Shown piece after piece: positions 11,123 through 19,900 of a stretch of DNA of 64,000 bases. The stretch lies in contig NC_070568.1 of the NCBI RefSeq assembly GCF_026914185.1, forward strand, positions 434,001 to 498,000, read 5' to 3'. The DNA is from Puccinia triticina (Eukaryota > Basidiomycota > Pucciniomycetes > Pucciniales > Pucciniaceae). The notes under the pieces are model-generated. The model ran no database searches, was not told where the DNA came from, and saw only the letters and a program-made list of their open reading frames with translations. Position 1 is the first letter of the stretch, and every line of letters begins with the position of its first letter. A program made the position numbers and the translations under genes.

Positions 11123-14100
11123 GACCAGGTTTTCAGTTCCCTTCCCTTACAACTGCAACCCTGGAAAATAACCAAAAGCAACAAACTGTAGACACTCATT
11201 CAGCAAAATATAAATCAACTCTAAAAAAAATAAAACCAGTAAACCAACCAATGCCATTATCTCTCAATCCCCCATTATCAAGGCCACCACTCTCCAGAGA
11301 TCCTTACCTCACTCCTTTGAGCCCTTTTCCTCCACCATTCACTCCTACCTCTAAGATTACTCAAGAAAGGCTGGACCTCATCAACTTTGGACCTCCTGGA
11401 TGGCTCTCTCCTCAAGAATATCTCCTGCTGGTATGGGTAATTGTGATTAGACAAGGTGCTTTGGCTTTTGTGGAAACAGAAAGAGGCCTTCTTAAACACA
11501 CCTATGGAAAGCCTTATATTATTCCAGTCATTCCCCATGAACCTTGGCAACAGAAACCAATTCCAATCCCTGCACCCATCAAAGACCAGGTTATAGAATT
11601 GGTAAGGGAAAGACTCAGCACTGGCCTCTATGAACAATCCTTTTCCAGTTATTCCAGCCCTATATTTTGTGTAAAGAAGCAGGATGGTAAGCTCAGAATT
11701 GTACATGACCTTCAGAAACTCAACAAAGTCACCATTAAGGACGCTGGACTACCACCAAAGACAGAGGAACTCATTGAATCATTCACTGGAAGGGCTTGCT
11801 ATGGACTAGGTGATATTATGGGAGGATATGATGAAAGAGAATTAGCTCCAGAATCCAGACCTCTGACCACCTTTGAAACACCCCTTGGAAGATTTCAACT
11901 TACCAGATTACCCCAAGGAGCCACCAATTCAGTTGCAGTTTACCAGGCCCAAATGATGTGGATACTCCAGGATGAACTACCTCAACATATGGGAATCTTT
12001 GTGGATGATGGAGGTATAAAAGGACCAACCTCTGACTACAATGAAGAAACTCTAAAGGACAACCCCCAGATCAGAAGATTTATCTATGAATATGCCATTA
12101 CTCTGGAAAGGATTCTTTTCAGGATTGAAGAAGCTGGACTCACCATCTCTGGGAAGAAATTTGCTTGCTGTGTACCTGCTCTGGATCTGGTAGGCCATGT
12201 GGTTTGTAAGGAAGGCAGAAGGATATCCATCAAGAAGCTCAACAAAATTGAAACCTGGCCAACTCCCACCACTCCTTCAGATGTCAGAGGATTCCTAGGT
12301 ATCTGTGTATATGTTAGAATGTTCATTAAAAATTACTCAACCCTCACTGCTCCACTCAGAAGACTCACCAGGAAGGACTCCTCTTGGGATTGGACTGAAG
12401 ATTGCCAGGATGCCTTTGAGGACCTTAAAAGGATTGTTGGAACTGATATCACCCTAAAGAAATTGGACTATGGACCTGATGCTGGCTTAATCAAACTCTC
12501 AGTGGACTCCAGTGTTATTGCTGCAGGTGCTGTTCTTACTCAACAGGATTCTGATGGATTGGATAGGCCTGTGTTATATGAGTCAGTAGTCTTTTCACCC
12601 ACGGAATCAAAATACTCACAATCCAAATTAGAACTCTGTGGTGTTGCCAAGATCCTCAAGAAACTTCAAACCAAACTGTGGGGCCAACATTTTCAACTCA
12701 GAGTGGATGCCCAGTGCCTTATTGGAATGATCAACAACCCTTCACTTCCCAATGCCCCTATGAACAGATGGATTGGATTTATTCAGTTATTCTCCTATGA
12801 CCTTGTTCACACTCCTGGAAAAACTTTCACCTTACCTGATGGACTTTCAAGAAGACCCCCTGATTCTGATGAAGATGATTGTCCTAGCTTTGATGAAGAT
12901 GAAACCTGGATCAAACTTCACCCTGGATTTGGAACTAAACATTCTTCTTTTGGCCTGCTTCTGGGGACATCAGCTAAGTTGGGGGAGGGGGTAAGTAACT
13001 TGCAGCAAGGAATTTGGAAGCACCTCCAGGAATACCTTTCAACCATGAACAAACCTCCAGGATGCAGCAGCCTGGAATTCAAGCAAATTTTGCACAAATC
13101 AGCCAACTTCTTCCTTTCCAATGGAGTCTTGCACAGGATCAACAAACCATTCTCCCATATAGTAGTCACCTCCTCTTCAGCTCAGAATTCCATCCTCAGT
13201 TCCCTTCATGAATCCTTAGGCCACAGAGGTATTGCTGAAACCTACAGAAGGATTAAACTCAGATTTTGGTGGCCAAGTCTCAAGAGAGGTGTTACCAAGT
13301 GGGTCCAGTCTTGTGAAGCTTGCCAGAAGAGGAGTTCAAAATTTCCAATGGAACCCAAGAAACCTACAGGAGCAGCAACCATCTTTGGAAGAGTCAGTTT
13401 GGATACAGTTCACATCAAAGCTGGCAAATGGAAATACCTGGTAATTGCAAGAGATGACCTTTCTGGATGGGTAGAGGCAGTTGGACTAGAAAAGATTCAA
13501 GCAAAGAAAATCTCTCAGTGGTTCTTGGACAACTGGATCTACAGATATGGAGCCCCTTGGTCAGTCACAGTGGATGGAGGATCTGAATTTGGACAACAAT
13601 TTCAAAAATCCCTTCTGGAATCTGGAATCAAAATCAAAGTCACCACCCCTTATTATCCTGAAGCAAATGGTATGGTAGAAAGAGGACATCAGGCAATTAA
13701 GGATACCTTGGTCAAGCTCTGTGGAAAAGAAGGCAAGAAGTGGAGGAATTATTTACCTTTAGTTTTATTTGCAGACAGAATTTCCACCAAAAGATCAACT
13801 GGTTACTCACCTTATGAATTAGTTCTTGGACAGCCCCCCATCTTCCCCATTGACCTAGAATTGGAAACCTTCTTTGGAGTGGATTGGTCAAAGGTAGAAT
13901 CAACTCAGGATCTTTTATTGGCTAGGACTCAGCAGCTTGAAAACAGGGATACCATCTTGCAGCAAGCACACCAGCAGCTTATGGATTCCAGGAAGAACTC
14001 TGTGGACTATTGGAACAAGAAGAAAACATCAAGGCAGCCACTAAAGAAAGGTCAATTAGTAGTAGTGTATAACAAATCTTTGGACTCTCAGTTTGGCAAG

Positions 14101-14241
14101 CTCTTTGAAAATAAATGGAATGGCCCTTACAGAATCAAAGCTCAAAACCCAGGAGGATCTTACATCTTGGAAGAATTGGATGGCACAGAATTAGCCAGAA
14201 GGTTTGCTGCAACTCATGTCAAGGAATACCACTCCAGGTAA
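11071..14241 (+). CDS. Gypsy A1 pol: RT, RNase H, integrase (intact)
   Basis: Frame -1 relative to gag, overlapping its last 52 bases, so it is most likely made as a Gag-Pol fusion by frameshifting at 11110-11116. The ATG at 11071 is probably incidental. Domains: RT with the active site FVDDGG near residues 310-315; RNase H starting near residue 470 (LSVDSSVIAAGAVLTQ); integrase with the zinc HHCC (HESLGHRG...CEACQKR) near 713-755, catalytic Asp near 777, Asp in TVDGGSEF near 835 and Glu in MVERGH near 870; and a C-terminal GPY/F-type motif (WNGPYRI) near 1018. All key residues are present and no stop occurs. It differs from copy 2 mainly in integrase. Confidence 0.93.
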   Translation: MGNQHTFQFWTGKFFRLRPGFQFPSLTTATLENNQKQQTVDTHSAKYKSTLKKIKPVNQPMPLSLNPPLSRPPLSRDPYLTPLSPFPPPFTPTSKITQERLDLINFGPPGWLSPQEYLLLVWVIVIRQGALAFVETERGLLKHTYGKPYIIPVIPHEPWQQKPIPIPAPIKDQVIELVRERLSTGLYEQSFSSYSSPIFCVKKQDGKLRIVHDLQKLNKVTIKDAGLPPKTEELIESFTGRACYGLGDIMGGYDERELAPESRPLTTFETPLGRFQLTRLPQGATNSVAVYQAQMMWILQDELPQHMGIFVDDGGIKGPTSDYNEETLKDNPQIRRFIYEYAITLERILFRIEEAGLTISGKKFACCVPALDLVGHVVCKEGRRISIKKLNKIETWPTPTTPSDVRGFLGICVYVRMFIKNYSTLTAPLRRLTRKDSSWDWTEDCQDAFEDLKRIVGTDITLKKLDYGPDAGLIKLSVDSSVIAAGAVLTQQDSDGLDRPVLYESVVFSPTESKYSQSKLELCGVAKILKKLQTKLWGQHFQLRVDAQCLIGMINNPSLPNAPMNRWIGFIQLFSYDLVHTPGKTFTLPDGLSRRPPDSDEDDCPSFDEDETWIKLHPGFGTKHSSFGLLLGTSAKLGEGVSNLQQGIWKHLQEYLSTMNKPPGCSSLEFKQILHKSANFFLSNGVLHRINKPFSHIVVTSSSAQNSILSSLHESLGHRGIAETYRRIKLRFWWPSLKRGVTKWVQSCEACQKRSSKFPMEPKKPTGAATIFGRVSLDTVHIKAGKWKYLVIARDDLSGWVEAVGLEKIQAKKISQWFLDNWIYRYGAPWSVTVDGGSEFGQQFQKSLLESGIKIKVTTPYYPEANGMVERGHQAIKDTLVKLCGKEGKKWRNYLPLVLFADRISTKRSTGYSPYELVLGQPPIFPIDLELETFFGVDWSKVESTQDLLLARTQQLENRDTILQQAHQQLMDSRKNSVDYWNKKKTSRQPLKKGQLVVVYNKSLDSQFGKLFENKWNGPYRIKAQNPGGSYILEELDGTELARRFAATHVKEYHSR
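11110..11164 (+). promoter_or_regulatory. Predicted -1 ribosomal frameshift signal (gag-pol, copy 1)
   Basis: The heptamer T TTT TTA (11110-11116) lies in the correct gag frame (codons AAT TTT TTA). After an 8-base spacer (11117-11124) a stem-loop can form: CCAG/CTGG, GTT/AAC and CAGTT/AACTG around a 12-base loop, 11125-11164. The gag stop follows the slip site by one codon. The geometry is that of classic retroviral -1 frameshift sites. Confidence 0.75.
12975..12991 (+). promoter_or_regulatory. Central polypurine tract candidate, copy 1
   Basis: TAAGTTGGGGGAGG inside pol, between RNase H and integrase, repeats exactly the 14 bases of the 3' polypurine tract (22718-22731). A GGGGACA lies just upstream in both places. 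This is where retroviruses with a central tract carry theirs. It also codes for KLGEGV, so part of the sequence is constrained by protein. Confidence 0.6.
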
Positions 14242-14407
14242 AAACAAATAAGGAATAATCAATTCATTTCTTTCCTCTTTTCTCTTTCTCATCTTCTTAC
14301 ACAATAACATAATAACAAAATAAAATCAAATCTATAAAACAAATCAGAAATAAATCAATATAAATCAGTCTCAAAACACTCTCAAATAAAATAACTAAAT
14401 ATAAAAA

Positions 14408-15197
14408 TCAAAAGCTCACCTCTTCTTCTTTTATCACTACATCACCCTCTTCCATTTCACTTTCCTCCTTCTCCTTCTCTTTTCCCTTCTCCTTATCTAA
14501 AAAAATAAAAAAAAATAAAAAAAATAAAAAGACATCAAAAGAAAATTAAAGCATAACATTAGTAAAAATCCTCAATAAAGAATAAAAATAGAACTTACCC
14601 TCAGCTCTTATCCTCTCCATTTCTGCTTCTACCCTCCAACCATCTTCCTCCTCTTCCACTTGGTCCCTCATCCTTAATAATTCCAGGGCATTCCTCTCCT
14701 CAGTTTCCTCTATCATGGCATCTATTATGGAATGAGTATCCATCTAAAAATCAAAATAGAAACAGGAAAAAATATCAGTATTATAATCAATCTTCTTTCT
14801 TTTCAAATTCTTATTCATATACATACGAAATCCATTCGACATACATGTGTAAAAGCGTCGTGGAACCGGCTATACAATTTAAGGCGTGCGTTTCGTGCGG
14901 CAACCGGGTCGTCGAGGTCTTCACGAGCAAAGGCGAGGAGTCCTTGTTGGATATAGTGACGCAAGGCATCGACTTCTTCAGGTTTAAAAGAATCTCTCAT
15001 ACCGGCGTTGTACGCGTGAATGTTGTCGACGAACGAGTGCGCTCTACGAATAGAAAAGGTATTTCGTAAGAGGGGCTAATGACGGCCTCTTCGTCAAGCT
15101 GCGAAGATGATATGGACGTTTTTGAAGAATAATCTAATGAGTTATCGAGGTTTTCTTTCGGCGAAGAAGGCGTGGAAGTGGCGCTGGAGGCAAACAT
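14408..15197 (-). pseudogene. Antisense spliced gene in Gypsy A1 (one-base deletion)
   Basis: Minus-strand gene with three exons: 15197-14845, 14743-14599 and 14496-14408. Introns have GTATGT...TTTTAG and GTAAGT...TTTTAG ends. The predicted product (about 195 residues) has a Ser/Thr-rich N-terminus, a helical middle (VDALRHYIQQGLLAFARED), a Glu-rich coiled-coil-like segment (IEETEERNALELLR) and a Lys/Glu tail. No family recognised. Exon 1 is 353 bases against 354 in copy 2: one base is missing near 15050, which breaks this copy. A TATCTATAAG box lies about 55 bases upstream of the ATG and is conserved in copy 2. Confidence 0.6.
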
Positions 15198-16315
15198 TAC
15201 GGATATTGAATGCGATAACGGAACTTTTCCATTGGCCAACGACCAGGGGCCTTATAGATACTCATTTTTTTCTTCATTTTATGACGTCACTATGGACGCC
15301 TTCACCGCTCAGAATCGTGTGGCGCGGATTCTCTTTCATTTTCTTAATGTTGACTCTGGTGTTCGACCCAGCTTAATTAAATTCTTGGAACGCTTTCACG
15401 TCATTCTTTTCGCCTATAACTTTTTCCAATCGATCGGCCAGCTTCAGGAGTCTAATTGGACAGCTCCTTCGCGTTACCTTAAGAGTATTTCATCATGTAT
15501 TCATCTCCCTTCAACTCCTATACGATGGAAACCGCGGAAAATCATAATAAAGCTTTAATCGCTCGAATAATCGGTCGGCCGGCTTCAAATTTAATATTGA
15601 TCATTACAGCCTTCATAAATGCGATCTTGCCTTTCATTTGAACTTGGTTCTGGACGATTCTATCGAGCCGTTTAGAAGTTATAACCCCTCAAAGTTTCCC
15701 TAGGATTTACGCGGCCCCGCGGGTGCCATTCATTAAACGTTTACGGCGACCTATCGGCCGAGAGGAATCTCAATATCAATCTATTCTAGTTTCATCTCCT
15801 CCTTCTTGCCTTTCAAATGAGCTCGTAATTAAAAAATTTCATCGACGGGTTTTTGAGTTATATCTGGAGGAAGTGGTCTCTTAATCTGCACGGCTTTACT
15901 ACTACGCGCGCCCGCGGGTCTTGCTTGGATCTTTAACCGGCCCTACACAATCGATACTCAACCCTTAAAAATAACCAGTATATACCATTTTAATCTGCAG
16001 AATCGCCTCTTTCGGATGAACTTGGTTTCAAGAATTTTCATCGAGCCGTTCCGGAGATACAGGTCGATCAATTTCTATTTTTCTTTTCGTCATTCCGCAC
16101 GCGCGCCTCCTGCTTAGAGCCCCCGCTCAGACAACTGGACCCCTCTTTCGACAGCACGCGCGCATGGACACATGTTCCATTCCTCATCTGTACAAAAATT
16201 AACGCTTTTTTTCGTAGTGGACATGGGGAAATTAAAAGGAGTCAAGTACTCAAGAATAATGGGAAAAAGGAAAAGGAAAGAAGAAAAACCATCATCATGG
16301 AAAAGGAATTCATTC

Positions 16316-16450
16316 TGGAATCATCAATCAATTCAATCCATCAATCAATCCATCCATCCATCATGATTCCTTACCATCTAATATCAATTATGGATCAATC
16401 AATTCAATCATCCATCAATCAATCCATCCATCCATCATTATTCCTTACCA
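16316..16450 (+). repeat. CAATCCATC simple repeats
   Basis: Two copies of a 65-bp low-complexity block made of ATCAATCAATCC and ATCCATCC words, in the 3' region of Gypsy A1 just before the Copia A insertion. No coding content. Confidence 0.7.
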
Positions 16451-16509
16451 TCCCATAGCAATTACTGGACATCCAACCACCACCATATTGGAATTTTCTT
16501 CATCATCTT

Positions 16510-16862
16510 TGTTGAGTTATGGTTCTCAGGTTTTCTTTGTTCTTTTTCTGCTTTACACATTTCATCCACATGTTACACCTAGTTTCACATGTATGTAGTA
16601 TACCTGGGCCCAGCGGACGTGGAAGGACTCTTTCCTCATCCTTCCACTACCATCTCCACTCGACCCGCATCGTGTCTGCTGGTCTCAGGTACAGTAGTCT
16701 CATCTTTCCTTTGTTTCTCTCTCTCTTCTTTGCTCTTTCTCTTTCTTTTCTTTTCTTTCTTATGTTCTATCCATATCTGATGTGCAATGATACCATCCTT
16801 CCACTACCATCTCCACTCGACCCGCATCGTGTCCGCTGGTCTCAGCTCTGTCTAGCTCATCA
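16510..16862 (+). repeat. Copia A 5' LTR (353 bp)
   Basis: Contains two copies of a 55-bp segment (CCTTCCACTACCATC...GGTCTCAG) separated by about 110 bp of pyrimidine-rich DNA that begins GTACAG. Ends GCTCATCA. Confidence 0.93.
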
Positions 16863-16878
16863 GGTTATGAGCCCGCGC
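16863..16878 (+). promoter_or_regulatory. Primer-binding site, half initiator tRNA-Met type
   Basis: GGTTATGAGCCC directly after the LTR is the exact complement of GGGCTCATAACC, the anticodon arm of fungal initiator tRNA-Met. This implies priming by a tRNA cut in the anticodon loop, as described for Drosophila copia. A GCGC that follows resembles the complement of the next tRNA bases. Confidence 0.8.
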
Positions 16879-16993
16879 TAGGCTCCAGCTCCACAATCGA
16901 CCAAGCACGTTAAATATCGGTCTTCTTCGAGTGAAATCTTACAAGTGGACTATCAAAAAGGATCAAAATACTCTCGTCGTCTTGCTCTTAGCT

Positions 16994-19900
16994 ATGTCTG
17001 ACGATAAGAAACTCTCAACCTCGGGCAAAGCCCCCGCATCCTCCGTTGGTGCGACTGTGACCATCAACAATGACTCTTCGGCAGCCTCCTCTCAAAAATC
17101 GGCTGCCGCTCGTCTCCCCATTCTCACGGAACCCGGCCCAGACTCAAACTTCCCGGACTGGGACCTCGTGATGACCTCCTATTTCGACGCCGTCAACTTG
17201 GACTATGTCATCAAAAAGCCGATGCCCGAACATCCGCCAGCCTCGTGGGTAGCAGACAACAAAACAATCTGCGCTATCCTCACGCAAACAGTCGTAGGTT
17301 CGAACTTACTCACTGTCCGACCCTACAAGAAGAACGCATACGGCATGTGGCAGGCGCTTGTTCGCTCTCACCTGGACTCGTCCACAGGCGGCAGAGTCTA
17401 CTGGCTTCGCAAGCTCCTTCTCGCGAAAATGGAAGGTGACGACCTTCTCTCGCATCTTAACACCATGGCGAAGGCATACGATCGCCTCAACGCTCTCATC
17501 ACTCCGGATAAACCTCTCACTCCATCCGATGTACACGCCGCCGCGCTCTTAAGTTCAATTCCGGACGACTGGATGGCCTGCGTTTCCCATCTCATGAATC
17601 AAGATGGTGTACAGTCCGAGGCGATTGTCTTAGCTCTGAAAAACGAGCACACCCGACGACAGTCTCAAACCGAGGTTGTCCCCTCGGCCTTGTCGGCAAA
17701 GGCCAGACCCCGATCTGACAAACGACCAGGTGATCGCACTCGTAAGCCGCTTCACTGCGATTTCTGTAACGCAGATGGCCACGATCTCAATCGGTGCAAC
17801 AACACTCGCAAGATTCTCGCCGAGCATAAGGCAAACCAACAACCCCGGGTGGATCCCAAGGATCAAGGCCAAAGCAAGCCGGCCGCACGAGCTGGTCGAA
17901 CCTCTGCAGCCACTCTCGGCCAATCGTCTCATACCTACGAAGAAGATGAAGAATCCGACTACTCTGGTTCCCAGATCAACGTTGTCGCTGGTAACGCGGT
18001 TGCCGCTCTCTCAGCTTCCTTCGGCGCGTTTACTGCCGGAGATGCAAACCTGGACTCTGGATGCTCCATGTCAATGACACCGGACCTCGCCACCGTCGAA
18101 AACCCCAAGCCGGACCACACTCCTGTCCGCCTTGCCGACCACTCTGTGGTCGAAGCCACTCACAAGGGCACGGCCAGACTTCCAATAGGCGGCGATGTCA
18201 AGGTCAAAACTCTAGTCGTCCCCTCTCTTCATGAACCGCTCCTCTCCATCGCTGCCATGTGCGACGCGGGCGTTACTGCTGTTTTCACCAAATCCTCCTG
18301 CGATCTCTACCGATCGGACTCCATCCACATCACTGGCTCGCTTTCCGGTCGTGGTTATCGGCGAGGAAATCTCTATTACCTGTCCTCTGAGCCTGTGAGC
18401 TCATATTCCTCTGATCCCATTATTTCTCCACCTGTTGACAACTCTTTGCTTGCATACCACTATCGACTCTCTTACATCGGCCTCAAACCCCTCAAAGCCT
18501 TTCTGAATCGTCACAATATCCACCCGTCAACGATGAACGAGATTGAGGTGCAAAAATGCCCCATCTGTGTCCAATCAAAAATGCCCCGCAACGCTTTTCG
18601 ATCTCAAACTCTTCATCGATCTTCAACCCCGGGCGAGCTAATTCACTCGGATGTTTGCTCCTATGAGGTCGTCTCTCGGGAGGGCTATAAGTACTTTATC
18701 ACCTTTATAGACGATTGTTCCAAGTTTCTCCAAGTTTTTCCCATGAAATTAAAAAGCGATTCGTTCGCCTGTTTCAAAACTTTTCGTGCATTCTTTGAGA
18801 AGAAGGGTTCCCACAAGATTCTTGCTCTCCGCACAGACAACGGCGGAGAGTACTTGTCAAGTCAGTTCACTTCGTACTTGTCCTCCGCAGGCATTAAGCA
18901 CGAACCGGGTCCTCCTCATTCGCCGGAATTGAACGGGGTCGCCAAACGAACCAATCGAACAATCAGCAATCTGGTGAGGTCATCTCTCCTGCAAGCCAAG
19001 CTTCCGAAATCATTCTGGGCCGATGCCCTCAGACACTCGATCTTCCCATACAACTCAATCCCTTGCAAAACCCCGCAAGGTTTTCTCTCACCATCCTCGA
19101 TAATGCAACATCAAGAGATCGACATTGAGCGGCTACATCCTTTTGGATGCCTTGTTTGGTACAAGGTACCTGAGGCAAACTGTAAGAAAATCGATCAAAA
19201 GGGACGGGCCTCCATTCTTCTCTCCTACCTCTGTGACGGGAATGGGTTCCGCCTGTGGGACCTAGAAAACCGCTCGGTTGTCAAGTCGCGTGATGTTATG
19301 TTTGTTGATTCAACTTTCCCTTACGGCGCAAAACTGAACACTCCATCTGATCCAATCACAGTGGAGATGCCGTGGTCCCAACTCAAAAAGATTCCTCCGT
19401 CTAGGGATCTCTCTCCCCTCAAGATTACTCAACCGAGTCGGGACGTCAACAACCTGCACCCACCAGCTCCAGATGCGTCTTCCCCTATTGATCATTCTTC
19501 TCCCACCCCATCTCCACCACCTCGGGTAGCCACACCGGATCGCCCGCCACTTGACGTTCCCCTCAAACCTTGCTTTGATAGGCGCTTGGCAGCCTCAATC
19601 CATGCCCCAGGCAACGCTCCTCGCTCTGTAGAGTCAATTCCATCAGATTCAGACTCTTCCCGACACTCCCCGCTGTCATCTCCCTCGCTGCTCTCCCCGG
19701 ACATCTCCATCATTTCTCTCCCCCCACTCCCTGCGTCTCCGTCTCCCCCTCTCCCCCCCCGCGTCCCCTCGACTCCTCCCCCTTCCTCTCCGGCAAAAGC
19801 TGAATCGCCAAATTCTCCATCTCTTCCTCCGCCAAAGATTCCGTCGCCGAAGCCTGCACCACCGCCTCCACGCCGCCAATCAACACGAGAACGCAAAGCG

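Noticed and set aside
15172..15558. Plus-strand frame of 128 codons in the 3' region of Gypsy A1
   Set aside because: Not conserved in copy 2; partly the reverse of the antisense gene.
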